DNA of 64,000 nt from Falsirhodobacter algicola (lineage in GTDB: Bacteria; Pseudomonadota; Alphaproteobacteria; Rhodobacterales; Rhodobacteraceae). Each line of letters starts with the position of its first letter. The first letter of the stretch is position 1. The position numbers and the translations under genes are program-made. The notes beneath the pieces are model-generated. The model worked only from the letters and a program-made list of their open reading frames with translations. It was not told the DNA's origin and did not search any database. Below are positions 8,096 through 16,981 of the stretch, in pieces. Where the stretch lies: assembly GCF_018279165.1 (NCBI RefSeq), contig NZ_CP047289.1, positions 1,610,501 to 1,674,500 on the forward strand, read 5' to 3'.

Positions 8096-10276
8096 ATGCC
8101 GCACAACAATTCCAACATGCCGATGTTCCGTCCCGAGGTGCTGACGCGGCCCAAGCTGGAAGGCGGGCGGCGCTTCGTCATGGAAACGCCGTTCAAGGCG
8201 GCGGGCGATCAGCCAAAGGCCATCGCCGAACTGTCGGACGGTGTGCGCGGCGGGGAACGCGATCAGGTCCTTCTGGGCGCCACCGGCACCGGCAAGACCT
8301 TCACCATGGCGCGCATCATCGAAGAGACGCAGCGCCCGGCGATCATCCTCGCCCCGAACAAGACGCTGGCGGCGCAGCTCTATGGCGAGTTCAAGGGCTT
8401 CTTCCCCGACAACGCGGTGGAATACTTCGTCAGCTATTACGACTACTACCAGCCCGAGGCCTATGTCGCGCGGTCCGACACCTATATCGAGAAGGAATCC
8501 CAGATCAACGAGCAGATCGACCGGATGCGCCACTCGGCCACCCGCGCGCTGCTGGAGCGGGACGATGTGATCATCGTCGCCTCCGTGTCCTGCATCTACG
8601 GCATCGGCTCGGTCGAGACCTATTCGGCCATGACGCAGGATCTGATCGTCGGGCAGAACTACAACCAGCGCGACGTGATCGCGCAGATGGTGGCGCAGCA
8701 GTACCGCCGGAACGATCAGTCCTTCGCGCGCGGCAGCTTCCGCGTGCGCGGCGATGCGATCGAACTCTGGCCCGCGCACCTCGAGGATCGGGCATGGCGC
8801 TTCAGCTTCTTCGGCGAAGAGCTGGAGAGCATCGTGGAGTTCGACCCCCTGACCGGCGCCAAGACCGACAGCTTTGCGCAGATCCGCATCTATGCCAACA
8901 GCCACTACGTCACGCCGCGCCCGACGATGCAGCAGGCCGTGCAGGGCATCAAGGCCGAGCTTCGGATGCGCCTCGATCAACTGGTCGGCGAGGGCAAGCT
9001 GCTGGAGGCCCAGCGGCTGGAGCAGCGCACCGCCTTCGACATCGAGATGCTGGAGGCGACCGGCGTCTGCAACGGGATCGAAAACTACTCGCGCTATCTG
9101 ACCGGCCGCGCCCCCGGAGAGCCGCCTCCGACCTTGTTCGAGTTCATTCCCGATAATGCCATCGTCTTCGCCGACGAATCCCACGTCTCGGTCCCGCAGA
9201 TCGGCGCGATGTACAAGGGCGACTACCGGCGCAAGTTCACCTTGGCCGAGCATGGCTTCCGCCTGCCCTCCTGCATGGACAACCGCCCGCTGAAATTCGA
9301 GGAATGGGACGCGATGCGCCCGCAATCGGTTTTCGTCTCCGCCACCCCCGCCGCGTGGGAGTTGGAGCAGGCGGGCGGCGTCTTTTCCGAACAGGTGATC
9401 CGCCCGACCGGCCTTCTGGACCCCAAGGTGGAGATCCGGCCCGTCGATATGCAGGTGGACGATCTCTTGGACGAGATCCGCCGCGTATCGGCGGCCGGGC
9501 TGCGCACCCTCGTCACCGTGCTGACCAAACGCATGGCCGAGGATCTGACCGAATATTTCCACGAACAGGGCATCCGCATCCGCTACATGCATTCCGACAT
9601 CGACACGATCGAGCGGATCGAGATCCTGCGCGATCTGCGCCTTGGGGCGTTCGATGTGCTGGTGGGCATCAACCTCCTGCGCGAGGGCCTCGACATTCCC
9701 GAATGCGGGCTGGTGGCGATCCTCGATGCCGACAAGGAAGGGTTCCTGCGGTCCGAAACCTCGCTGATCCAGACGATCGGCCGGGCCGCGCGCAACGCCG
9801 AAGGCCGCGTCATCATGTATGCCGACCGGATCACCGGATCGATGGAACGCGCCATGCGCGAGACCGATCGGCGCCGGGAAAAGCAGATGGCCTACAACAC
9901 CCTGCACGGCATCACCCCGCAAACGGTGAAGAAGAACGTGGAGGATGTCCTGTCCGGTCTGTGGCAGGGCGACACGGACCAGAGCCGCGTGACCGCCAAG
10001 GTGGACAAGCCGATGGTCGGCTCCAACCTTTCGGCGCATCTCGATGCGCTGCGCGTTCAGATGCGCAAAGCCGCCGAGAACCTCGAATTCGAGGAGGCGG
10101 CCCGTCTGCGCGACGAGGTGAAGCGGCTGGAAGCGGTCGAGCTGGCGGTGGCGGACGACCCCCTCACCCGCCAATCGGCCGTGGAGGAGGCGCAGGAGGC
10201 GGCGCTGGCCGGATCGGGGCGCTCCACCGCCGGGCGCGCGGGCCAGCGGGGCGGCAACAAGCGTCGCCGCCGCTGA
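8096..10276 (+). CDS. uvrB: Excinuclease ABC subunit B
   Basis: A 726-residue DNA-repair helicase that loads at lesions with UvrA and recruits UvrC. Visible are Walker A GATGTGKT (61-68), the beta-hairpin [12 protein letters not shown] (about 113-124) that inserts into damaged DNA, the DEAD-like box ADESHV, helicase motif [15 protein letters not shown], the QTIGRAARN motif VI and the C-terminal UVR domain (about 645-676). The start [16 protein letters not shown] was chosen because the preceding in-frame codons have no family similarity. The 40-residue Gly/Arg-rich tail is common in alphaproteobacteria. Confidence 0.97.
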   Translation: MPHNNSNMPMFRPEVLTRPKLEGGRRFVMETPFKAAGDQPKAIAELSDGVRGGERDQVLLGATGTGKTFTMARIIEETQRPAIILAPNKTLAAQLYGEFKGFFPDNAVEYFVSYYDYYQPEAYVARSDTYIEKESQINEQIDRMRHSATRALLERDDVIIVASVSCIYGIGSVETYSAMTQDLIVGQNYNQRDVIAQMVAQQYRRNDQSFARGSFRVRGDAIELWPAHLEDRAWRFSFFGEELESIVEFDPLTGAKTDSFAQIRIYANSHYVTPRPTMQQAVQGIKAELRMRLDQLVGEGKLLEAQRLEQRTAFDIEMLEATGVCNGIENYSRYLTGRAPGEPPPTLFEFIPDNAIVFADESHVSVPQIGAMYKGDYRRKFTLAEHGFRLPSCMDNRPLKFEEWDAMRPQSVFVSATPAAWELEQAGGVFSEQVIRPTGLLDPKVEIRPVDMQVDDLLDEIRRVSAAGLRTLVTVLTKRMAEDLTEYFHEQGIRIRYMHSDIDTIERIEILRDLRLGAFDVLVGINLLREGLDIPECGLVAILDADKEGFLRSETSLIQTIGRAARNAEGRVIMYADRITGSMERAMRETDRRREKQMAYNTLHGITPQTVKKNVEDVLSGLWQGDTDQSRVTAKVDKPMVGSNLSAHLDALRVQMRKAAENLEFEEAARLRDEVKRLEAVELAVADDPLTRQSAVEEAQEAALAGSGRSTAGRAGQRGGNKRRRR

Positions 10277-10309
10277 CGCCGAGGCTTGCCGCGGCCCGCG
10301 CGCCGCGTC

Positions 10310-11146
10310 ATGATCCGCCGAAACATCCTGAACTGCATGGAAAATTCGGTGCCCACGTCTGATCTGATCTTCATCATTGGCCGGCAGCGCAGCGGCACGA
10401 CCGTGTTCCGCCGCCTTCTGGCCCGGCATGGCGCGCTCGATTGCGACGAGATCTTCCACGGGAATCTGAACGCCCGGCACCGGTTCTACGGCTTCGTCCG
10501 CGACCGCGCCGCGCAGGATCCGGCCATGGTGCATCCCGAGCATCACGCCTTCTTGTTCCGCAAATACATCGAGCGGCAGCGCGAGGTGGCGGCCGGGCGC
10601 AAGCTGGCGATGGATGTGAAGTATTTCGGCCTGAACCTGATCCCCCAGCGCGAGGATGTGGACAGCCGCAGCCCCTTCATCGTCAGCTTCCTGCAGGAAT
10701 CGCAGGCCCATGTCGTGCATCTCGTGCGGCGCAACAAGCTGCGCATCTTCGTCTCCGAAGAGATGGCGACGATGACCGGGCGCTGGTCGGCGGAAACGGC
10801 GGGCGATCTCGTGACGCGCAAACCCGCGCTGGAGATCGACGTGCGGCGCGCCGTCACGGCGATCCGCACGCTTTTGCAGCAGGACCGCCGCGTCGGCGCC
10901 CTTCTGGATGCCGTCCCGCAGGTGGAGCGTGTCTTCTATGACGAGATGTTCGATGCCGAGGGGCATTTCCAGCCCCCCGTGCGCCGCCTCGCCGCGCGGA
11001 TGATGGACATCCCCGAAGCCAGCAGCCAGCCGGACAATCTGAAGATGAACCCCGAACGCCTGCGCGATCTGGTCGCCAATTACGACGATCTAGCCCGCGC
11101 CCTTCAGGGCACGGCGCATGAATGGATGCTGACCGATCCGAACTAG
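10310..11146 (+). CDS. Sulfotransferase-like P-loop protein
   Basis: A protein of about 278 residues whose N-terminus has the 5'-phosphosulfate-binding loop of PAPS sulfotransferases, LIFIIGRQRSGTTVFRRLLA. It continues GALDCDEIFHGNLN and later HVVHLVRRNKLRIFVSEE, where the Arg in LVRRN matches the 3'-phosphate-binding region. It should transfer sulfate from PAPS to a hydroxyl group, but the acceptor is unknown. No clear ribosome site marks the start; ATG 10310, ATG 10337 and TTG 10286 are all possible and the protein fold needs only the last two-thirds of the ambiguity. It follows uvrB closely without an obvious functional link. Confidence 0.7.
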   Translation: MIRRNILNCMENSVPTSDLIFIIGRQRSGTTVFRRLLARHGALDCDEIFHGNLNARHRFYGFVRDRAAQDPAMVHPEHHAFLFRKYIERQREVAAGRKLAMDVKYFGLNLIPQREDVDSRSPFIVSFLQESQAHVVHLVRRNKLRIFVSEEMATMTGRWSAETAGDLVTRKPALEIDVRRAVTAIRTLLQQDRRVGALLDAVPQVERVFYDEMFDAEGHFQPPVRRLAARMMDIPEASSQPDNLKMNPERLRDLVANYDDLARALQGTAHEWMLTDPN

Positions 11147-11147
11147 G

Positions 11148-11163
11148 GGGGCCATCAGGCCCC
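11148..11163. terminator. Small hairpin at convergent gene ends
   Basis: GGGGCC-ATCA-GGCCCC (11148-11163) forms a 6-bp GC stem just after the sulfotransferase-like gene and across the stop of the convergent flavoprotein gene. It is a possible two-way terminator with no T-run. Confidence 0.35.
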
Positions 11164-12522
11164 GGGCAGGATCTTTCCGGGGTTCATGATGCCCTGCGGA
11201 TCGACGGCGGCCTTCAGCGCCGCCATCAGCGCCAGCGCGCCGGGGTCGTATTCCTCGGTCAGGTAATCGGCCTTGCCGATGCCGACGCCATGTTCGCCCG
11301 TGCAGGTGCCGCCCACCGACAGCGCGTGGCGCACCATGGCGGCATTGGCCTGCTTCACCGCCGCCGCCTCGGCCTCGCTCTCCGGGTCCATGGCAAAGAC
11401 GACGTGGAAATTGCCATCCCCCACATGGCCGAGGATCACCGCCGGCACCGGACAATCGGCCAAGAGCCCCCGCGCATGATGGATCGCCCCGCTAAGTTCG
11501 GAGACCGGCACGCAGACATCCGACACCCACCCCCGGCAGCCCGGCCGCTGGCCGAGGATCGCATACCACGCCTCGTGCCGCGCCTTCCACAACCGCGCCC
11601 GCGCCGGGGCGTCATGGGCGGCCTCGAAGCCCTGCCCGCCGAATTCGGCCACGATCTCGCCCACGAGGGCGGCCTGTTCGGCGACCGAGGCATCCGATCC
11701 GTGAAACTCGAAGGCGAGCATGTCGGCCACCGGCAGATCCAGCCCCGAATGGGCGTTCACCGCCGCCACGAGGCCGCGATCCATAAGCTCCATCCGCGCG
11801 ACGGGGATGCCGTATTGCACGACGGCGGTGGCGGCGGCGACGGCGCTCTCCACATCCTCGAACCGGCACACCGCCGCCGAAATCGCCTGCGGGATGCCGT
11901 GCAGGCGCAGCGTCACCTCGGTGATGATGCCAAGCGTGCCCTCCGCCCCGACGAAGAGCCGCGTCAGATCGTAGCCCGCCGCCGATTTGCGCGCCCGCCC
12001 GCCCGTGCGGATCACCTCGCCATTCGCCAAGACCACCGTCAGCGACAGCACCGCCTCGCGCATGGTGCCGTAGCGCACCGCATTCGTGCCCGACGCGCGG
12101 GTGGAGGCCATGCCCCCCAGCGTCGCATTCGCCCCCGGATCGATCGGAAAGAACAGGCCCTGATCGCGCAGCCAGCTGTTCAGCGCCTCCCGGGTGACGC
12201 CCGCCTCCACCGTGCAATCCATATCCTCGGCCGAGACGCGCAGCACCCGGTCCATGCCCGTCAGATCCAGCGACACCCCGCCGCGCACCGCCGACAGATG
12301 CCCCTCCAGCGAGGTGCCGGCGCCATGGGCGATCACCGGGATGCCCGCCGCGGCACACAGGCGGACGACCTCCTGAACCTCTTCGGTCGATCGGGCCATC
12401 ACCACCGCATCGGGAGCTGCGATCCGGTGATGCGCCTCACCCCCCGCATGCTGCACCCGCAGCGCGTCCGAGGTGGAGAAACGCGCGCCGAAACGGGCAC
12501 GCAGGGTATCGAAGACGGTCAT
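11155..12522 (-). CDS. FAD-linked oxidase, D-lactate dehydrogenase (cytochrome) type
   Basis: A 455-residue flavoprotein of the GlcD/D-LDH family. The FAD (PCMH) domain has IPVIAHGAGTSLEGH, FFPIDPGANATLGGMASTRASGTNAVRYGT and GYDLTRLFVGAEGTLGIITEVTL; the C-terminal catalytic domain ends VILGHVGDGNFHVVF, GGTCTGEHGVGIGKADYL and DPQGIMNPGKILP, all family signatures. It oxidises a 2-hydroxy acid such as D-lactate or glycolate and passes electrons to the respiratory chain. GlcE/GlcF partners are absent nearby, which favours the single-subunit D-lactate dehydrogenase type. It is divergent from the siderophore receptor gene with 173 bp between. Confidence 0.88.
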   Translation of the reverse strand: MTVFDTLRARFGARFSTSDALRVQHAGGEAHHRIAAPDAVVMARSTEEVQEVVRLCAAAGIPVIAHGAGTSLEGHLSAVRGGVSLDLTGMDRVLRVSAEDMDCTVEAGVTREALNSWLRDQGLFFPIDPGANATLGGMASTRASGTNAVRYGTMREAVLSLTVVLANGEVIRTGGRARKSAAGYDLTRLFVGAEGTLGIITEVTLRLHGIPQAISAAVCRFEDVESAVAAATAVVQYGIPVARMELMDRGLVAAVNAHSGLDLPVADMLAFEFHGSDASVAEQAALVGEIVAEFGGQGFEAAHDAPARARLWKARHEAWYAILGQRPGCRGWVSDVCVPVSELSGAIHHARGLLADCPVPAVILGHVGDGNFHVVFAMDPESEAEAAAVKQANAAMVRHALSVGGTCTGEHGVGIGKADYLTEEYDPGALALMAALKAAVDPQGIMNPGKILPGA

Positions 12523-12695
12523 GGACGGCTCCCCAGCTTGTTCGGGCCTATTCTACGTCCGCCCGGCCGGGGGCCGCAACCTGCGGCGGGAATGTCGCAA
12601 ACGCGGCCGATTCCCGATTATTTCCATCAACAATGTTTGCGGATCACGGAAATGTTGGTAGCAGATTGCGTCCCTCGAATCCCCGGAGCCCTGCC

Positions 12696-14801
12696 ATGCG
12701 CCTTCACCGAACCCTCCTCGTTGCCGGAACCAGCCTTCTGGCGCTGAGCCTTGCCGCCAAGGCGCAAGACGACGCCACCGCGCTGGAGGCGATCGTGGTC
12801 ACAGGCGCCCCCGATCCGACCGCGCCTGCGGGCGGCTTCGTCGCCACGGGTCAGGCCAGCGCGACCAAGACCGGCACCGCCCGCATCGACACGCAGCAGA
12901 CCACGTCGGTCGTCACGTCCGAACAGATCACCGCGCAGGGTGCCCGGACGCTGGGGCAGGCGCTGAACTATTCCGCCGGCACCTTCGGCGAGCCCTATGG
13001 TCAGGATTCGCGCGGCGACGCCCCGCGCCTGCGGGGCTTCGACGGCGGCAATTCGCAGTTCCTGAACGGGCTGAAACTGCTGCGCAGCAACACCACCCCC
13101 TCGTTCGAGACCTACGGGCTGGAGCGGATCGAGGTGCTGCACGGCCCGGCGGGCGTGCTCTATGGCGCGGGCAATCCGGGCGGCATGATCAACATGATCC
13201 AGAAACGCGCCCAGTTCGACACGTTCAACGAGGTCGGCCTGTCCTTCGGCACCGATGACCGGGCGGAGACGTTCTTCGATCTGAACCGCACCGTCGGCAC
13301 CGATGTCGCCTATCGATTCACGGGCGTGCTGCGCAGCCAGACCGGCGCCGCCGAGGAGATCGAGGATGACCGCATCTACCTTGCGCCCAGCGTCACATGG
13401 CAGATCAACGGCGAGGATACGCTGACCTTCCTCGGCAGCTATCAGTGGGACAACCCCGAACAGCCGACCTCGGTCTCCACCGACGCGCTGATCGGGGGCA
13501 GCGACGCGATCGGCCGCGACACCTATATCGGCGAGGAGGATTACAACCACTCCGACCGCAAGCAGGTCAATCTCGGCGTCGAATGGCAGCACCGGTTCAA
13601 CGACAACTGGTCGCTGACCCAAGGCTTGCGGTATCAGAGCTTCGATTGGGATTACCAATGGCTCTATTTCTCGTCGCTGACGGGGGACACGATCAATCGG
13701 GGCGCGATCGAACAGGACGAGGATACCGAAACGGTGAACCTCGACACCCGCCTGACGGGCCATGCCCGCACCGGCGCGGTGGATCACACGCTGCTCTTCG
13801 GGCTCGACATCCGCCGCTACGACGAACTGACGCAGACCGCCTTCGGGCGGGGGGTGCCGGGGCTCTCGGCATCGGATCCGCAATACGGCGCCACCGTCGA
13901 TCCCGAGATCTGGTACGAGGCCGAGAACGACCTGACCTACCGGCAGACGGGCATCTATGCGCAGGACGAATTGCGCGTCGATCGCTGGCGCGCGACGCTG
14001 GGCCTGCGCCATGATTGGTCCAGCCGCGAGGGCACGACCTATTCCAACTTCGCCGGCACCACCGATGTCGATGAGGATACGAGCGAGACGACCGGCCGCG
14101 CCGGGCTGTCCTATGTCTTCGACAACGGGTTTGCGCCCTTCGTCAGCTATGCCACCACCTTCGATCCGGTCGTCGGCACGGACGAGCTGACGGGCGATCC
14201 GCTGGATCCGACCTCGGGGCGGCAGTGGGAGGTGGGCGTGAAATATCAGCCCGCAGGGTTCGACGGCTTCTTCACCGCCACGCTGTTCGACATTGAACAG
14301 AAGAACGTCACGGTCAGCGTCCTCGACAGCGCAAGCGGCGTCGTCACGTCGCGGCAGCGCGGGCAGGTCGATTCCAAGGGGCTGGAACTGGAAGGTGTGG
14401 CGCAACTGAGCCCGGCTTGGACACTGCGCGCCGCCTACAGCTACACCGATGCCGAAACGGTCAGCGACGATTACGCGGGCCTCGTTCCCGAAAACACGCC
14501 CGAAGATGTGGCGAGCCTCTGGGTCGGCTACGATTTCGATCCGGCGGGGCCGCTTGCGGGCCTGAACCTCGGTGGGGGCATCCGGTATTTCGGGGCGCGC
14601 TTCGGCGATGCGGCGAACACCTACCGGATGGACGGGGAAACGCTGCTCGACGCCTCGGTCTCTTATGTCCACGAGGCCGTCACCGCGCGGGTGACGGTGC
14701 AGAACCTGACGGACGAGGAATACCTTGCCCAATGCGGCAGCTTCGGCTGCACCTATGGCGCGGGGCGGACGGTGATCGCGGACGTTTCCTACCGCTGGTG
14801 A
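12696..14801 (+). CDS. TonB-dependent siderophore receptor
   Basis: A 701-residue outer-membrane beta-barrel of the FhuA/FoxA type. It has a signal peptide (MRLHRTLLVAGTSLLALSLA-AKAQ), a TonB-box-like stretch LEAIVVTGA, a plug domain (TTSVVTSEQITAQGARTLGQALNY, RGFDGGNSQFLNGLKLL, YGLERIEVLHGPAGVLYGAGNPGG) and a barrel that ends YGAGRTVIADVSYRW with the C-terminal aromatic. No STN signalling domain is present, so control is probably by a general iron regulator. The next gene is a siderophore-interacting reductase and no siderophore biosynthesis genes are near, suggesting import of siderophores made by others. Confidence 0.93.
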   Translation: MRLHRTLLVAGTSLLALSLAAKAQDDATALEAIVVTGAPDPTAPAGGFVATGQASATKTGTARIDTQQTTSVVTSEQITAQGARTLGQALNYSAGTFGEPYGQDSRGDAPRLRGFDGGNSQFLNGLKLLRSNTTPSFETYGLERIEVLHGPAGVLYGAGNPGGMINMIQKRAQFDTFNEVGLSFGTDDRAETFFDLNRTVGTDVAYRFTGVLRSQTGAAEEIEDDRIYLAPSVTWQINGEDTLTFLGSYQWDNPEQPTSVSTDALIGGSDAIGRDTYIGEEDYNHSDRKQVNLGVEWQHRFNDNWSLTQGLRYQSFDWDYQWLYFSSLTGDTINRGAIEQDEDTETVNLDTRLTGHARTGAVDHTLLFGLDIRRYDELTQTAFGRGVPGLSASDPQYGATVDPEIWYEAENDLTYRQTGIYAQDELRVDRWRATLGLRHDWSSREGTTYSNFAGTTDVDEDTSETTGRAGLSYVFDNGFAPFVSYATTFDPVVGTDELTGDPLDPTSGRQWEVGVKYQPAGFDGFFTATLFDIEQKNVTVSVLDSASGVVTSRQRGQVDSKGLELEGVAQLSPAWTLRAAYSYTDAETVSDDYAGLVPENTPEDVASLWVGYDFDPAGPLAGLNLGGGIRYFGARFGDAANTYRMDGETLLDASVSYVHEAVTARVTVQNLTDEEYLAQCGSFGCTYGAGRTVIADVSYRW

Positions 14802-14909
14802 TATCCCGCCGGCGCTCGCAAAGCGTGCTTGCGTGATACCTGATCGAATTGGTATGGATATGGGACTCGGGGCCCCAAGGGGTGCTGCCGGCGCGACAGG
14901 AGATGACCG

Positions 14910-15908
14910 ATGCAACGGACGACCGCCTTCCTTGCCATACCCGCCGCCACCTTCCTTCCCGGCCTGATCCAGCGCGCGACCGAACTGGAACTGGCCGTGA
15001 GCGACACGCCGCGCGGCAAATCGGTCAACATGTTCTATGGCACGCTGGAGGTGATCGACACCGGCCCGAGCACCACGGTGGAACTGACCTCCGCCGATGG
15101 GGCCCAGCTTGTCAGCCTGCGCGAAACGCTCAGCTGGCATCTGGATCAGGCCGGGCTGAATCACTGCGTCACATGGGCCAAGATGCGCGTCGGGGCCAAT
15201 CCGGCGAACATGGCGCTGGGCCGCGTGGCGCGGGTGCTCGACATCTCGCCCAATTTCCGGCGCATCCGCCTTGCGGGGGATTACACGCGCTTTCTGAACG
15301 GCGGGCTGCATTTCCGCCTGCTGATCGGCCCCGAGGGCGCCGATTGGCCCACCGCCGACGACACCGGCGGCACCGTCTGGCCGGGCGGCGTGGAGGCATG
15401 GCACCGCCCCGCCTATACCGTGCGCGACATCTGCCCCGAGGGGCGGTGGATCGATTTCGACCTCTTCCGCCACGAAGGCGGCCGCGCGCATGACTGGTCC
15501 GGCACGCTTTCGCCGGGGCAGGAGGTCGGGCTGACCGGTCCCGGCGGCACGGGCCTGTCCGAAGCCCCATGGATCGGCCTGTTCGGCGACGAAACCGCCC
15601 TGCCCGCCGTCATCCGCATGATCCGCGGCGCGCCCGAGGGCACGGTGGGCGAGGCCGTGATCCTCGTTCCGACCGAAGCCGATATTCAACGCGTCGCCTG
15701 TCCGCCGGGCATCACCCTGCGTTGGGCGCTGCGCGAGCGGGGGGACACGCTGATCGACGCCTTCCGCGCCGCCCGCGTGCCCGACGGCCCCCGCTATGTC
15801 TATTTCGCGTCCGAGAAGGCCGAGGCCGCCGCCGCGCGCGAACATGGCGCGGCGCTTGGCCTGAAGCGGGGCGAGTTGCACGCCCTCGCCTATTGGACGG
15901 CCGATTAG
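14910..15908 (+). CDS. Siderophore-interacting protein (FAD-dependent ferric-siderophore reductase)
   Basis: A 332-residue protein with an extra N-terminal domain of about 110 residues followed by the SIP/ViuB module. Signatures are RVARVLDISPNFRRIRLAG, HRPAYTVRDIC (FAD-binding RxYTxR), FDLFRHEGGRAHDWSGTLSPGQEVGLTGPGG, GDETALPAVIRMI and the end YFASEKAEAAAAREHGAALGLKRGELHALAYW. It reduces imported ferric siderophores in the cytoplasm to release iron. It follows the receptor gene by 108 bp and is probably co-regulated. Its stop overlaps the convergent AbrB-type gene by four bases. The N-terminal part resembles the DUF2218 domain often fused to SIPs. Confidence 0.88.
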   Translation: MQRTTAFLAIPAATFLPGLIQRATELELAVSDTPRGKSVNMFYGTLEVIDTGPSTTVELTSADGAQLVSLRETLSWHLDQAGLNHCVTWAKMRVGANPANMALGRVARVLDISPNFRRIRLAGDYTRFLNGGLHFRLLIGPEGADWPTADDTGGTVWPGGVEAWHRPAYTVRDICPEGRWIDFDLFRHEGGRAHDWSGTLSPGQEVGLTGPGGTGLSEAPWIGLFGDETALPAVIRMIRGAPEGTVGEAVILVPTEADIQRVACPPGITLRWALRERGDTLIDAFRAARVPDGPRYVYFASEKAEAAAAREHGAALGLKRGELHALAYWTAD

Positions 15909-16972
15909 GCCCCCATCCGCCGCGACAGATACCGCGCCAGCGTCGGCGCGGTCAGCAGCACGAAGAAGAAGCGCGCGATCTGCATCGCCATCACGAAGGG
16001 CACATCCACGTCCGAGGCGCTGGCGATGATGGCCACCGTATCGGCCCCGCCCGGCGTCGTGGCCAGATACGCCGTCAGCGGATCGACCCCGGCGAACCGC
16101 ACCAGCGCCAGCGCGAACAGCCCCCCGACCGCTATCAGCGCGACCACCGACATCAGCACCCGCGGCAGGGCATGGGCGGCATGGCGCACCACCGCCGGGG
16201 TGAAGCGCATCCCCACCGTCAGTCCGATCACCACATAGCAGATCGCCAGCAGCCAGAAGGGCAGCGTGATCGCAAGAACCCCGGTGAAGCTGAGGATCAG
16301 CCCCACGATCAGCGACAGCAGCAGCGCCCCGCCCGGCAAGCGCACGCGCATTGCCAACAGCCCGCAGGCCGCCGCCACCGCCAGCGTACCGATCAGCGGC
16401 CCGGTGGCCAGCGCCGCATGCACCGTCGGCACGGCGACGCCCTCGCCCCCCGCGCCCAGAAAGCGCGTCAGCAGCATCGCCACCACCGCGCAGCACACCA
16501 CGCGGGTGTACTGCATGAAGGCCACCAGCCGCATGTCCGCCCCGAAGGATTCGGACATGATCGTCATCACGCTGGCCGCCCCCGGCGCCGATCCCCAGAT
16601 CGCCGTCGACCCCGGAAACAGCCGCGCGCGCGAGATCGACCAGCCGAGCGCCGCCGCCGCCACGACGGTGGACATGACGCCAAGGACGAACAGGAGCCAG
16701 TCCTTGCGCAGCTCGGTCCCGATGTCATGCGGGATGCTGCCCGCCATCATCAGCCCCACCACGGCCTGCGCCGCGACGAAGCCGCGCCGGTCGATCGCGA
16801 CCGTGCCGCCCGCGACGGCCAGCACGATGGCCGCGATCATCGGCCCCAGAAGGAAGGCCGCCGGAAGCCCGCCCAGCTCCAACGCCGCGGTAAGCGCCCC
16901 CGCCAGCGCCACCAGCACCGCCCAGCGGACCGGTCGGCCCGCTGCGGCCATACGCTTTGCAAAGCGGACCAT
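15905..16972 (-). CDS. AbrB-family membrane protein (duplicated AbrB domain)
   Basis: A 355-residue polytopic membrane protein with about ten hydrophobic segments arranged as two homologous halves. Repeated signatures are ALTAALELGGLPAAFLLGPMIA with FVAAQAVVGLMMAG in the first half and LPGGALLLSLIVGLILSF with TPGGADTVAIIA in the second. This is the family once mislabelled ammonia monooxygenase; it is a putative transporter or regulator of unknown substrate. It ends against the SIP gene and is preceded by the SulP gene on the same strand, nine bases away. Confidence 0.8.
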   Translation of the reverse strand: MVRFAKRMAAAGRPVRWAVLVALAGALTAALELGGLPAAFLLGPMIAAIVLAVAGGTVAIDRRGFVAAQAVVGLMMAGSIPHDIGTELRKDWLLFVLGVMSTVVAAAALGWSISRARLFPGSTAIWGSAPGAASVMTIMSESFGADMRLVAFMQYTRVVCCAVVAMLLTRFLGAGGEGVAVPTVHAALATGPLIGTLAVAAACGLLAMRVRLPGGALLLSLIVGLILSFTGVLAITLPFWLLAICYVVIGLTVGMRFTPAVVRHAAHALPRVLMSVVALIAVGGLFALALVRFAGVDPLTAYLATTPGGADTVAIIASASDVDVPFVMAMQIARFFFVLLTAPTLARYLSRRMGA

Positions 16973-16981
16973 CGGCCCGGA

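Noticed and set aside
8066-10966. Long antisense frame opposite uvrB
   Set aside because: uvrB is unmistakable on the plus strand; the antisense product has the same His/Arg/Asp-rich composition as other shadow frames.
12627-16496. Very long open frame (1289 codons) on the minus strand across the TonB receptor, SIP and AbrB genes
   Set aside because: It is antisense to well-recognised genes and its product is Arg/Gly/Ala-rich without any domain; such frames are expected from high-GC third-position bias.
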